Source of the DNA: Nitrospira sp. ND1
GTDB lineage: Bacteria > Nitrospirota > Nitrospiria > Nitrospirales > Nitrospiraceae
Assembly: GCF_900170025.1 (NCBI RefSeq)
Contig: NZ_FWEX01000006.1
Span: forward strand, 1,945,089 to 2,009,088
Direction of reading: 5' to 3'
DNA: 64,000 nt
A model generated the notes under the pieces. It was not told where the DNA came from, did no database searches, and was given only the letters and a program-made list of their open reading frames with translations. Shown here one piece after another: positions 8,498-17,683 of the stretch. Each line of letters opens with the position of its first letter. Position 1 is the first letter of the stretch. The position numbers were made by a program, and so were the translations under genes.

Positions 8498-9521
8498 TCT
8501 CGATGTAGGCTTTGTTTTTGAGATCGGCCATCCAGATCTGGTACTGATCCTCGGTCTTCTGCTGAAACACGAGGGATTGAATTTCGGCCTTCACCTGTTC
8601 AAAAGGCCGAAACTGACGCGGCTTTTTGTCGTCGACCCGCACGATGTGCAGCCCTTCCGCCGTCTCCACAATGCCCGTGATCTGCCCCACATCCACGGAT
8701 GTCAGCGCCTGTTCCAGCGCGGGAATCAACTCGCCTTGTCGAACCAGGCCGAGCCGCCCGCCGCGCGAGGCATCCGCGCCGTCGGAAAAGCGCAGGGCGA
8801 GATCCTCGAACGGTTCACCTTGCTTGAGGGTTGCCAGGAGCGCTTCGGCTCGTCCATGGGCGGCGGAGAGGCCGTCCGGCGTGCGCGGCTTGATCAGGAT
8901 TTGGCTGAGTTGGTATTCCTCGGGGTAGGCAAACCGATCCTGGTGCTCCTGGTAGTACCGTTTCATTTCCGAGTCCGCTACCATAATCAGGCCGCGGACT
9001 TCGCGGTCGACAACTCGCATTAAGGTCAACTGTTCGCGAATACTTCTGGCGGTGTTCGGGTCGGCGCTGTCGATGGCCTCGCCCTGTTTCTTCATCTCTT
9101 CTACTGCCTGCACGACTTCCTGATCGGACACGTCCACACCTTTGTTCCTCGCGGCCTGCAGCTGCAGTTTCCGCTCGATCATTTTCGTGACGCCCATGGC
9201 CTCAGCCGTCTTGAGGCGGCGCTCCAGGTCTTCGCCTTTGTACAGCTTGCGCAGCCGGTCTTGCTCGGGAAGCAGGTCGCGCTTCAATTCGGACAGCATG
9301 ATCAGGTCGGAATTGACGACCGCGACAATGCGATCTTCCAGCTTGGCGGCCTCCGCGTTGGCGATCAGGACGAAGAGTAAGCAGAGGCAGAAAAAGAGCG
9401 CGCCTGTGGTCGTGAGCCCGGTCGTGCTGCGAACGAGTCCTGGGGCAGGCCTGCCCTTCTGGGACAAGAAGAACCGGTAGCCATGGAGGCACGTGTGGGC
9501 GGACAGCGATTGATCGTTCAT
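8487..9521 (-). CDS. SurA-like peptidylprolyl isomerase/chaperone
   Basis: A 344-aa secreted protein. A TM or signal segment at about residues 40-58 (GALFFCLCLLFVLIANAEA) precedes the SurA_N helical region (LEDRIVAVVNSDLIMLSEL). One parvulin domain follows (YQLSQILIKPRT, ... FEDLALRFSDGADASRGGRLGLVRQGELIPALE). E. coli SurA has two parvulin domains; only one is present here. The role is folding of outer-membrane proteins in the periplasm. The N-terminal extension of about 38 residues before the signal is unusual, so a later start is possible. A TACAAT -10-like hexamer lies 11 bp before this start. It is the last gene of the mfd cluster. Confidence 0.86.
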   Translation of the reverse strand: MNDQSLSAHTCLHGYRFFLSQKGRPAPGLVRSTTGLTTTGALFFCLCLLFVLIANAEAAKLEDRIVAVVNSDLIMLSELKRDLLPEQDRLRKLYKGEDLERRLKTAEAMGVTKMIERKLQLQAARNKGVDVSDQEVVQAVEEMKKQGEAIDSADPNTARSIREQLTLMRVVDREVRGLIMVADSEMKRYYQEHQDRFAYPEEYQLSQILIKPRTPDGLSAAHGRAEALLATLKQGEPFEDLALRFSDGADASRGGRLGLVRQGELIPALEQALTSVDVGQITGIVETAEGLHIVRVDDKKPRQFRPFEQVKAEIQSLVFQQKTEDQYQIWMADLKNKAYIEIKF

Positions 9522-9630
9522 AGGGTTGCTGGATTGTACACAATCGAGGCTTCAGAAAGGGAGCGCTCTGGAGATGAAAAACGCGGACGGGTGAAGACGG
9601 AGAGTATGCAGGAGGGGAGTGCGCGGGCGG

Positions 9631-10545
9631 TTACGGGCGCGCTGGTTCATCGGTCACGTAACGAGCTGCGTCGGCCAGGCGGATCGTGGCACCGGTGCGA
9701 AGTTCGGCAAACACGTCGTCCAGCCGTTTCCGGCGCTTCTCGGCCAACAGTTCCTGGCGGAGTCGTTCGCGGGTGGCCTGGTCTGCCTGCAGAATTTCCG
9801 GCTCCAGGGGGCTGACCTTCACGAGGTAATAGCCCTGCGCGGTCTTGATCGGATCACTGATGACCCCGGGGTGCAGAGAAGGAATCAACGCATCGAGTTC
9901 CGGTTCCAGCAGGCCTTTTTTATACGGGCCCAGATCGCCGCCCTTGGCGCGGCTGCGTTCATCGATCGAATACCGCAGCGCGAATCGCGTGAAATTACCG
10001 CCGGCTTCGACCTGCCGTTTGAGGTCCTTGGCCGCATAGACGTTCGGCAGCAGCATAATCGACACTTGCACCTTGGGATTGGCCAGGAGCTGATTGGCGT
10101 GTTTCCCCAGATAGGCGTCCAGTTCCTCTTTGCTGACTTCGACCTTGGTCTTAATCCGGTCTTTGAGCAACTCATCCAGAATCAGCTGCTCGCGGTAGCG
10201 CAGGGTCTTTTCGCGAATCTCATCGGACTGATCCAAACCCTGCTTGCGCGCTTCCTGCATCAGCAGTTCGCGCATGATCAATTCATCCAAAAAACGGCGT
10301 TTCCCGCCTTCCTTTTCGTAGCGCGCGCGCGTGGCCTGCGACAGGTCTTCCCAGCGGATGTCGAATTCGGATTGAGTAATGGATCGGCCGTTGATCATCG
10401 CGATCACCGGCTCTTCCTGCGGTGGTTCGGTGCAGGCGGCCAACGACCCGAGCGCGCAGAGACCCAGCGCGGCGCTGGTCAATCGTGTCTGCCAGGATGA
10501 AATCTGTCGTGTGCGCGGTGGCGTCATGCGGTCGGGGCGGAGCAT
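9631..10545 (-). CDS. Parvulin-type peptidylprolyl isomerase lipoprotein
   Basis: A 304-aa lipoprotein. The signal ends in a lipobox (SLAAC, Cys near residue 38). It is followed by a SurA_N-like region (VIAMINGRSITQSEFDIRWEDL) and a PpiC domain containing FTRFALRYSIDERSRAKGGDLGPYKKGLLEPELD. It probably assists folding of exported proteins at the periplasmic membrane face. It starts 12 bp after the mfd stop and precedes a second isomerase, so mfd and the two isomerases look like one operon. ATG at 10527 (MTPPRTR) is an alternative start that still includes the whole signal. Confidence 0.87.
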   Translation of the reverse strand: MLRPDRMTPPRTRQISSWQTRLTSAALGLCALGSLAACTEPPQEEPVIAMINGRSITQSEFDIRWEDLSQATRARYEKEGGKRRFLDELIMRELLMQEARKQGLDQSDEIREKTLRYREQLILDELLKDRIKTKVEVSKEELDAYLGKHANQLLANPKVQVSIMLLPNVYAAKDLKRQVEAGGNFTRFALRYSIDERSRAKGGDLGPYKKGLLEPELDALIPSLHPGVISDPIKTAQGYYLVKVSPLEPEILQADQATRERLRQELLAEKRRKRLDDVFAELRTGATIRLADAARYVTDEPARP

Positions 10546-10557
10546 CCTCTACGAAGG

Positions 10558-13500
10558 TCAGGTCGAGGCCGTGCGTGGCCCTTGATTGTTGGTACCACAG
10601 ACGTGGAGGGTTTGCAAGGTTGCGTTGAGTTCTGGAAAGACCAAACTCCAGTCTTCATGCGGTATCTGGAGTTCAAAAGACAGCGGCGACAGAAACCGTA
10701 GTCGTTTCTTGTATCGGTCCATCAGGGCTTGCACGGCGGTTTCGGAGACCGTGGCCTTGGGATCGAAGGTGATCACGACCGCATGCGGTTGCTCGACCAC
10801 AGAGCTCAGCCGGAGTTGCTTGGCCAGCAGCCGGATTTGCATGAGCTCGAACAGACGCTCGACCGGATCGGGCGGATGCCCGTAGCGGTCCTCGATTTCT
10901 CCGTGCATCAGCGCAAGGTCGCCGAGTTGTCCGCAGGAAGACAGTCGTTTGTAGAGCGACAGGCGCTGGTGGCTGTCGGCCACATAGTCTTCTGGAATAT
11001 AGGCGGAGACGCTGAGACGCAGCGTGGGATCCGGTTCTTCCTCCACCACCTGGCCCTTCAGGCGTTGGACCGCCTGTTCCACCATTTGCAGGTAGAGATC
11101 GAGCCCGACGGCGGCAATATGGCCCGATTGCTGTTTGCCGAGCAGATTCCCAGCACCGCGAATTTCAAGATCCGCTGCGGCGATGCGGAAGCCCGATCCC
11201 AATTCGGTAAACTGTTGGATGGCGGTCAGCCGCTTCTGGGCATCTTCCGAGAGGTTGCCTTCATCCGGCACCAGGAAGTAGGCGTAGGCCTGTTCGCCGC
11301 CCCGCCCGACTCGGCCGCGGAGTTGATAGAGCTGGGCGAGTCCGAACGTGTCGGCGCGATTCACGATGATGGTGTTGGCGGTCGGCACGTCGATGCCCGA
11401 TTGGATAATGGCGGAGGCAATGAGGATATCCGCTTCCCGGTGGAAGAATTTCAGCATCACAGCTTCCAGCGGTTTCGAGTCCATCTGGCCATGGGCCATG
11501 ACGATGCGGGCTTCCGGCACCAGTTCCTGGAGCCAGGCGCCCATCCGCTCCATGGTCTCCACCCGATTGTGGACAAAGTAGGTTTGTCCGCCTCGACCGA
11601 GTTCGCGAAGAATCGCCTCACGGATCGCTTTTTCACTGAAGCGGAGGACTTGAGTGCGGATCGCCAGTCGTCCCGACGGGGGCGTATCGATGATCGAGAG
11701 GTCGCGCACACTCGCCATAGTCATTTGTAATGTGCGTGGGATCGGCGTCGCCGTCAGGGTCAACACATCGACCTGGGTGCGCAGTTGTTTCAACCGTTCC
11801 TTATGTTTCACACCGAACCATTGCTCCTCGTCGATGATGACAAGGCCGAGGTTACGGAACTTCACGTCTTTTTGGAGCAGCCGGTGGGTGCCGATGAGGA
11901 CATCGACCAGGCCGGCTTCCGTATCTTTGACGATCGCTTTCGTGTCCTTTGGAGATTGAAATCGTGACAGCAGGGCGACGCGGGTCGGAAAGGGCGCAAA
12001 CCGTTCGGCGAAGTTATCGTAATGCTGGTGTGCGAGCAGCGTGGTCGGCACCAGCACGGCCACCTGTCGATTTTCCTCGACGGCCTTGAACGCGGCTCGC
12101 ATCGCCACTTCGGTCTTGCCGTAGCCCACGTCGCCGCACACGAGGCGATCCATGGGCTTGGTCGAGGCCAGGTCGTTGGCAATGTCTTCGATTGCTTTGC
12201 GCTGATCCGGCGTTTCTTCGTATTCGAAGGCCGCTTCAAACTCGTGGTAGAGCATGCTGTCTTTACCGTACGAGGTGCGATGAACCAGCTCGCGGTTGGC
12301 GTAAAGATCGACGAGCTCGTGCGCCATTTCTTCGATGTCTTTTTTAACCCGCGCGGTCGTCTTGGCCCAACTGGTGCCGCCCAGGCGGTCCAGGCGGGGT
12401 ACGTGGGCATCCGCTCCCGCGTATCGTTGGACCTGGCTGAGCCGATCGAGCGGGACATAAAGCTTGTCGGTTCCGGCGAATTCCAGCACCAGAAAGTCGC
12501 TGTCGAAGTCCTGCACCGAGAGCCGACGCAGCCCCTGATACTTCGCGATGCCGTATTGCATGTGCACGACGTAGTCGCCGATGTTCAGATCTTCCAGCGA
12601 GGAGAGGAAGGTGGCGGCTTTGCTCTTGGGCTGCGGTTTGTGCCGGGCGCCCTTCGCGAAGAGCTCTTCTTCGGTCAGGACCACCAGTCGCAGATCGGGA
12701 GAAAGAAAACCAGCCGAGACTTCGCCGTTCAAGACTGAAAACGGCGCCTTTTGCGCGCCGCCGGCCGAGAGCGCCGAGGGCTTCCATTCCACAGCCGGTC
12801 GGTCGTGTTCGCCAAATAACGCCAGCAGGCGTCCGACTTGGCCTTGGCTGCGGGCCACCAGGACGACGGGTCCGCCTTCGCGCAAGCGATCAAGCATCTC
12901 CAGCGTATGGCTGAACGCGGTGCCGCGTTGGCCCAGTCCCACGCTGGCGGGGGTTTGAGCCGGGCAGGTCAGGACCGGGTCCCAGCTCGCGTCCGGTGCG
13001 GTGACCGGCTCAAGCGCGAGCGTGGCGTAGCCTTGGGTCGAGGCGAGAATCTGGTCCCAAGTGAGGTACAGGTTGTCCGGTGTCGGGTAGGGATTCGGAT
13101 CTGTGCGATCTTCGTGACGCAGGAATCCTTCTTCGATAGCCTGCCAACATTCCTCCGTGTGAGCTTTCAGCGTGCCGGGTTGATCCAGGACGAGCACCGG
13201 CGGCTGAGGGAAATAGTCGAGGAGGCTGTCCATGGTCCCGTAGACCGATGGGGCATGCCATTCGGCGTCGGCGGCCAGGGGCGCGAGGGCATCGGGCGCG
13301 TCCTCGGGGCGAATCAATTCGCGGGCCGGCAGCACCCAGGCCTGTTTGATCTTGTCGGTCGATTTTTGTGTGGCCGGATCGAAGAAGCGGATCGACTCGA
13401 TCGTGTCGCCGAGAAACTCCACCCGTAGGGGGTCGGCATAGGCGGTCGAATAGATATCGACGATCCCGCCGCGAATGCTGAACTCACCGGGAATTTCTAC

Positions 13501-14031
13501 CACCGATCCCTTCCGGTAGCCCAACCGCAACAGGCTGGAGACGAGCACTTCCCGCTCCAGGGAACCATTCGGTTGAAACTGCAAAATCGCGTCGGTGAAA
13601 ACCAGCGCCGGCAGCACCCGCTGCGTTAAGGCCGGGATGGAGGTGAAGAGCACCGTGCGCGCCGTGGTGCAGAGGCGGTTGAGCGTCTGCATGCGGCGGG
13701 CCACCAGATCGATGTGGGGGACCGTCGATTCATAGGGCAGCGTCTCCCATTTCGGGAACAGCGCCAGGTCGTCTCCGGACTGTCCGCAGAGCGTTCTAAA
13801 GAACAGCGTATCGCGATAGAGGCGCTCTGCCTCGTCATCGTTTTTGGCGACGATCAGCCAGGAACGGTCGGCCAGGGGCTGAGACGGCAGGCTGTGCGTG
13901 AGGAGCGCCAAGCCGAAGCCGGCGGTCGAGCCATGCAACCCCATGAGGCAGGGCTTGCCTGAGCCACTGCGAAGGGCTTCTCGCGCCGGCGCGAGCCACT
14001 GAGTCAGATGTAAGGGGATCAGGGGAGGCAC
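10558..14031 (-). CDS. mfd: Transcription-repair coupling factor Mfd
   Basis: An 1157-aa SF2 translocase that removes stalled RNA polymerase and recruits UvrA. All Mfd parts are seen in order: an N-terminal UvrB-homology region; the RNA-polymerase interaction domain (IGDYVVHMQYGIAKYQGL and the strand after it); helicase motifs GDVGYGKTEVAMRAAF (Walker A), DEEQWFGVKHKE (DEEQ box), TLTATPIPRTL and QLRGRVGRGGEQAYAYF; and a C-terminal TRCF domain. The start is GTG with AAGGA five bases upstream. A palindromic repeat (14042-14167) ends 10 bp before this start codon. Confidence 0.97.
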   Translation of the reverse strand: MPPLIPLHLTQWLAPAREALRSGSGKPCLMGLHGSTAGFGLALLTHSLPSQPLADRSWLIVAKNDDEAERLYRDTLFFRTLCGQSGDDLALFPKWETLPYESTVPHIDLVARRMQTLNRLCTTARTVLFTSIPALTQRVLPALVFTDAILQFQPNGSLEREVLVSSLLRLGYRKGSVVEIPGEFSIRGGIVDIYSTAYADPLRVEFLGDTIESIRFFDPATQKSTDKIKQAWVLPARELIRPEDAPDALAPLAADAEWHAPSVYGTMDSLLDYFPQPPVLVLDQPGTLKAHTEECWQAIEEGFLRHEDRTDPNPYPTPDNLYLTWDQILASTQGYATLALEPVTAPDASWDPVLTCPAQTPASVGLGQRGTAFSHTLEMLDRLREGGPVVLVARSQGQVGRLLALFGEHDRPAVEWKPSALSAGGAQKAPFSVLNGEVSAGFLSPDLRLVVLTEEELFAKGARHKPQPKSKAATFLSSLEDLNIGDYVVHMQYGIAKYQGLRRLSVQDFDSDFLVLEFAGTDKLYVPLDRLSQVQRYAGADAHVPRLDRLGGTSWAKTTARVKKDIEEMAHELVDLYANRELVHRTSYGKDSMLYHEFEAAFEYEETPDQRKAIEDIANDLASTKPMDRLVCGDVGYGKTEVAMRAAFKAVEENRQVAVLVPTTLLAHQHYDNFAERFAPFPTRVALLSRFQSPKDTKAIVKDTEAGLVDVLIGTHRLLQKDVKFRNLGLVIIDEEQWFGVKHKERLKQLRTQVDVLTLTATPIPRTLQMTMASVRDLSIIDTPPSGRLAIRTQVLRFSEKAIREAILRELGRGGQTYFVHNRVETMERMGAWLQELVPEARIVMAHGQMDSKPLEAVMLKFFHREADILIASAIIQSGIDVPTANTIIVNRADTFGLAQLYQLRGRVGRGGEQAYAYFLVPDEGNLSEDAQKRLTAIQQFTELGSGFRIAAADLEIRGAGNLLGKQQSGHIAAVGLDLYLQMVEQAVQRLKGQVVEEEPDPTLRLSVSAYIPEDYVADSHQRLSLYKRLSSCGQLGDLALMHGEIEDRYGHPPDPVERLFELMQIRLLAKQLRLSSVVEQPHAVVITFDPKATVSETAVQALMDRYKKRLRFLSPLSFELQIPHEDWSLVFPELNATLQTLHVCGTNNQGPRTAST

Positions 14032-14041
14032 AATATCCTTA

Positions 14042-14167
14042 GCAGGATGGTGAAAAAGTCGGCCAGCTTCGTTCTCGCATCGCGCAGAGGCTCAACGTAC
14101 AGCACAGAGTACGCTTCGCCTCTTTGCTCGCTGCGGCCTCGCTGGACGAATTTTTTGACCATCCTGC
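14042..14167 (-). repeat. Palindromic repeat element, copy A (before mfd)
   Basis: A 126-bp imperfect palindrome bounded by perfect 10-bp arms, GCAGGATGGT and ACCATCCTGC. Each arm is flanked by A- or T-runs. Internal nested arms pair GAGGC with GCCTC and CGTAC with GTACG. It shares arms and internal blocks (CGTTCTCGCATCGC, GCTGCGGCCT) with copies at 30973, 44561 and 55170. On the minus strand it reads in the same orientation as copies C and D and ends 10 bp before the mfd GTG. Confidence 0.85.
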
Positions 14168-14208
14168 ATTTTTTGATTGTTCTGACAACTGAAGTTCATC
14201 AGCGGTCT

Positions 14209-14691
14209 TTACGCTGTCGTGGAGCGAATACGTTGCACCAGGGTGGTCGTCGACACTCCGGGAACGAGTGGAATGGTCTGGACGCGGCCGCCGCGGGCCT
14301 CGACCGTCTCCCGTCCCACAATCCGGTCAACGGACCAATCTCCACCTTTGACGAGAATATCCGGCTGGAGGGTTGCGATGAGGGCGCCGGGGTCCGGTTC
14401 CGAAAAGGTCACCACATAGTCTACGCAGGCCAGTGCAGCCAGAACCTCGGCTCGCTGGGCATCGGGCACAATGGGACGATCGGTGCCTTTGTTCAGGGCG
14501 CGCACGGACTCGTCGGAATTCACGCCGACCACCAGCACATCACCCAGATTGCGAGCCGCTTGCAGGTAGCGGATATGGCCGATGTGCATCAGGTCGAAGC
14601 AGCCGTTTGTGAAGACGATGCGTTGTCCCTGCCGACGGCGCTCTTCCAGTCGTGAGGCAAGTTCTTGTCGCGTGGTGACTTTGGTGTGCAT
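14209..14691 (-). CDS. rfaE2: D-glycero-beta-D-manno-heptose 1-phosphate adenylyltransferase
   Basis: A 160-aa nucleotidyltransferase equal to the C-terminal half of HldE, without the kinase domain. It forms ADP-heptose for the LPS inner core. Signature: FTNGCFDLMHIGHIRYLQAARNLGD (HxGH), VGVNSDESVRALNKG, ILVKGGDW and VPGVSTTTLVQRI. The separate kinase is not in this window, while gmhA is 3 kb upstream on the same strand. A partial copy of the palindromic repeat lies 30 bp upstream and a full copy lies downstream. Confidence 0.94.
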   Translation of the reverse strand: MHTKVTTRQELASRLEERRRQGQRIVFTNGCFDLMHIGHIRYLQAARNLGDVLVVGVNSDESVRALNKGTDRPIVPDAQRAEVLAALACVDYVVTFSEPDPGALIATLQPDILVKGGDWSVDRIVGRETVEARGGRVQTIPLVPGVSTTTLVQRIRSTTA

Positions 14692-14720
14692 CGTGGTCTC
14701 GCCTGCGAAAAACTCATCTT

Positions 14721-14745
14721 AACAGGATGTGGAAAAAGTCTGCCA
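14721..14745 (-). repeat. Partial palindromic repeat, copy E (before rfaE2)
   Basis: Only one terminal arm is recognisable (ACAGGATGTGGAAAAAGTCT on the plus strand), matching the right-hand end of copies A, C and D read on the minus strand. The rest is absent or decayed into the dinB 3' end. It lies 30 bp upstream of the rfaE2 start codon, in the same orientation as the other gene-proximal copies. Confidence 0.5.
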
Positions 14746-14781
14746 CCACGAATCCACGACGGCCTTACCGCAATCCGGTGG

Positions 14782-15975
14782 TCAGTTTTCCGTGCGACGT
14801 CCCCGCTTCTTTGGGCTGTCCCCGCCCTGTGGAAGTCCTCCCAGTCGAACCACGCCGGTGCCGTGTTGCTGGATCAACCGGTCGAGTATGGCGACCGCGT
14901 CGCGCTGCCGCCGGTCGAACAAGGGTTCAGGAGCAGGAACCAGATCCGACAGCCCGAGGCCCACCAGGCGATAGCGCGATCGCGGCTGCAGCAGTTCGGC
15001 GAGGGCGAGGCGGATGTCCGGCCACATATCCGGATCGTAGTTCACCGGTGACGAGAACTTCCGTTGCCGCGTGGTGATGCGAAAGTGCGAATCCTTCAGC
15101 TTCACGGTGAATGACCCGGCGGCCAGACCCTCCAGCCGGAGATCGTGCGTTAACGTTTCGAGAAATCCGTGGATGATCGGTTCCAGCAAGGCCGGATCGT
15201 TGGTGTCTTCGTCGAAGGTGGTCTCATGGCTCATACTCTTGGCCTCGCGATCGGCCACCACGGGATCGGAGTCGTGGCCGCGAGCGAGTGATTGAAACGC
15301 CGCCAGCCGCGAGCCAAGCAGGCGGATGAGGGATTGTTCGAAGCGGGGTTCGAGCAGATCGCCGACGGTGTGAATGCCCAGGCGCTCGATGGCTTCAGTG
15401 GATTTGGGACCCATGCCCGGCAAGGAGCGAATCGGCAGCGGGGCGAGGAACGCCGCTTCCGAGCCCGGTTCAATCACGGCGAGCCCGTCGGGCTTATGCG
15501 CATCGGCGGCGATCTTGGCGACGGTCTTGCCGGACGCCAGGGCAATGGTGCAGGTCAGGCCCGTGACGCGGGTAATGTCGATTTTGAGCGCCTGCCCCAA
15601 CTCACGCGGATCGGGATGCCGCGTTTGCAATCGGGTCGTATCCGCGTAAAACTCATCGATACTTGTCCACTCGGTTTCCGGGAAAAACCGGTCGGTGATG
15701 TCCTGAAGCTGGCGGTGCAAACGCGTGTATAGCGGCCGGTCAGGCGGTACGAGAACGAGCTGAGGGCAGAGCCGCATGGCCTGAATGGTCGGCATCGCCG
15801 ATCGCACCCCGAAGCGACGCACCTCATAACTCGCCGCTGCCACAATGCCGCGAGGCGGAGGCCCGCCCACGGCAACCGGTTTGCCTGCCAGCGACGGATC
15901 AGCGAGAACGGCTGCCGACGCAAACATGGCGTCGATGTCGCCGAAGAGAATTTGTCGGGGCCATCGTCCGGACAT
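14782..15975 (-). CDS. dinB: DNA polymerase IV (DinB)
   Basis: A 397-aa Y-family translesion polymerase. Catalytic acidic residues are present in FGDIDAMFAS and TSIDEFYAD, with RRFGVRSAMPT in the fingers/palm and a helix-hairpin-helix RSLPGMGPKSTEAIERLGI in the thumb. The second residue of the normally FF pair, the steric-gate position, is Phe. The first is Met, and the usual VE after it is AA, which is atypical. The start is ATG at 15975, 7 bp after the upstream gene's stop; a longer frame back to 16176 only overlaps that gene. No SOS box was recognised. Confidence 0.93.
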   Translation of the reverse strand: MSGRWPRQILFGDIDAMFASAAVLADPSLAGKPVAVGGPPPRGIVAAASYEVRRFGVRSAMPTIQAMRLCPQLVLVPPDRPLYTRLHRQLQDITDRFFPETEWTSIDEFYADTTRLQTRHPDPRELGQALKIDITRVTGLTCTIALASGKTVAKIAADAHKPDGLAVIEPGSEAAFLAPLPIRSLPGMGPKSTEAIERLGIHTVGDLLEPRFEQSLIRLLGSRLAAFQSLARGHDSDPVVADREAKSMSHETTFDEDTNDPALLEPIIHGFLETLTHDLRLEGLAAGSFTVKLKDSHFRITTRQRKFSSPVNYDPDMWPDIRLALAELLQPRSRYRLVGLGLSDLVPAPEPLFDRRQRDAVAILDRLIQQHGTGVVRLGGLPQGGDSPKKRGRRTEN

Positions 15976-15982
15976 CGATGTC

Positions 15983-16603
15983 CTACACGGGGGTGAAGGG
16001 AAAGCCGAGCTGAGGACCTGCGGCAGATGTGTGGGCCGGTTCCGCTGTAGAGGCGGGTACCACGGCAGGCAGTTCGCGGAGCGGCCCCCGACAGGCGCCG
16101 CAGAAGTGGCGTCTCGGTTGAATAGTCCGGCGTTGTCGTTGATAGAGGCAGCCGCAGTGCTGGCAACGCCAGGCATATTTGGCCAAGGCAGCCACTTCTT
16201 TTCCCAGCGAGTGATAGATCGTGATGCCCAGGCCGTCGCGATTCATCTGGTCCATCATGCGACGAAAATCGGCACCATGATTCGGGCGACGCTTCAAGAT
16301 ATCGTACTGCCACTGGTGAATCATTTCGTGCGCCAGGGTCATGACGGTTTCGTGGCTCGGCTCCGGATTGTTGGGTTTGAGCAGCACCGCCGACAGTCTG
16401 ATGCAGCGCCGTCTGGTTGGTGCCTCGGTGGTGCGCGTGAGTGGTTGTCGGGGTCCGATCCGGCAGACAAACATCCCGGCTGAGGAGGTCAGTCGGCGGC
16501 TCCATTCAATGGGAATCGGGGGTAAGGTGCCCTGAAAATAGCGGCGATTGAGGTCGGTCCAGATTGTGAGCAGCGGTTCCGGAGAGGGTGACATGGCACT
16601 CAC
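15983..16603 (-). CDS. SprT-like zinc metalloprotease
   Basis: A 206-aa protein with the SprT active site HEMIHQWQYD (HExxH) and a third His ligand likely in PNHGADFRRMM. A zinc ribbon follows (WRCQHCGCLYQRQRR ... FCGACRGPL). Relatives include bacterial SprT and eukaryotic Spartan, which degrades DNA-protein crosslinks. Its direct linkage to the translesion polymerase dinB (7 bp gap) fits a DNA-damage role, but this is inference. Start is GTG at 16603 or ATG at 16594; neither has a strong ribosome site. Confidence 0.85.
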   Translation of the reverse strand: MSAMSPSPEPLLTIWTDLNRRYFQGTLPPIPIEWSRRLTSSAGMFVCRIGPRQPLTRTTEAPTRRRCIRLSAVLLKPNNPEPSHETVMTLAHEMIHQWQYDILKRRPNHGADFRRMMDQMNRDGLGITIYHSLGKEVAALAKYAWRCQHCGCLYQRQRRTIQPRRHFCGACRGPLRELPAVVPASTAEPAHTSAAGPQLGFPFTPV

Positions 16604-16651
16604 AACATGATCGTGATGTTGAATAGTCGAGCGAAAGCTGAATGGCCAGAG

Positions 16652-17683
16652 TCAGCGGCCGGACAATTCTTCAATGACTGCGGCGGCCAACAGCGGCACC
16701 ATGATCTCGTGATGGCCGGTCAATGCGTATCCCTTGCCGCCTTTCTGGGTTGGGCGGCGCACGACATTGGTCATGGGGCGATAATGCGTGAGGAAATCCA
16801 TATTGACCGTGGTGATGTTCGTCAACGGATGACCAAGGTTGCGTCCGAGCGAGACGGCTTTCAGGAAGACCTCCGGCAGGATCACGGCCGACCCCAGATT
16901 GAGATAGACCCCGCCTTCCATTTCGGAGACAACCGCTGCCAGGCGGCGAAAATCGAGCAGCGAACCCGCCCCGATCGCGGCGCCGTCGGCTGACGGATGC
17001 ATGTGAATGATGTCGGTCCCCACAGCCACGTGCACGGTGACGGGAAGGCCCAGCCGGAAGCCGGTGGCCAGCAGGCTGGTGGCGCGATGCGGAAACAGTT
17101 GTTTCCGTCGATGAATATAACTGCCGAGCGATTCGCCGAGCCCCTGGCCTTCTTTCATGCCCAGGGTGATCGCTTCATTGAGCATGCGGCCGGTTTCTTC
17201 CGCCATGCCGAATCGGCCGGAGTCGATCTCCGCGTCCACTTCCTCGGACGTGTGCCCCATAAACGCGAGTTCGAAGTCGTGGATGATCACGGCTCCGTTC
17301 ATGGCGAGAGCGGTGACGATGCCGCGTTCCATCAGATCGACAAGGAGCGGGCCGAGCCCGACTTTCACCACATGGGCGCCCATGCCGACGATCACCGGCT
17401 TGCCGTTGCGATGGGCTTTGGCAATGGCCTTCGCGACTTCGCGCAACGTCTTGACCGCCAGGATATCGGGGAGCGAATCGAGAAACCGGGCGAACGAGCG
17501 ACCCTTGGTCCAGACCTTGGCAAAGTTGGAGACCTGCACCTTGCTGTGTCGGCGCTGGAGCGGATAGGTCTTCAGGCGCGACGCATCGATCGGCCGGATG
17601 ATCGCGGGGGGCGTCGATGCTGCAGTGGGGCGCTTACGCCGGGTTGGCAAGAACGTGATCCTCAATGAGTTCGCAGAGCACAT
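16652..17683 (-). CDS. Conserved Gly-rich protein in the heptose cluster
   Basis: A 343-aa soluble protein that I do not recognise. Conserved-looking blocks include RNGKPVIVGMGAHVVKVGLG, IVTALAMNGAVIIHDFELAF, GTDIIHMHPSADGAAIGAG and EGGVYLNLGSAVILPEVFLKAV, which suggest an alpha/beta nucleotide- or sugar-binding fold. It lies between gmhA and the sprT-dinB-rfaE2 run, so a role in sugar-phosphate metabolism is possible but unproven. The ATG at 17683 lies 50 bp inside the gmhA gene. Only TTG codons are available as later starts before the conserved region (RLKTYPLQRRHSKVQV). Confidence 0.75.
   Translation of the reverse strand: MCSANSLRITFLPTRRKRPTAASTPPAIIRPIDASRLKTYPLQRRHSKVQVSNFAKVWTKGRSFARFLDSLPDILAVKTLREVAKAIAKAHRNGKPVIVGMGAHVVKVGLGPLLVDLMERGIVTALAMNGAVIIHDFELAFMGHTSEEVDAEIDSGRFGMAEETGRMLNEAITLGMKEGQGLGESLGSYIHRRKQLFPHRATSLLATGFRLGLPVTVHVAVGTDIIHMHPSADGAAIGAGSLLDFRRLAAVVSEMEGGVYLNLGSAVILPEVFLKAVSLGRNLGHPLTNITTVNMDFLTHYRPMTNVVRRPTQKGGKGYALTGHHEIMVPLLAAAVIEELSGR

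Noticed and set aside
10729-11730. 333-codon plus-strand frame opposite mfd
   Set aside because: Lies wholly within the helicase region of mfd on the other strand; no recognisable family.
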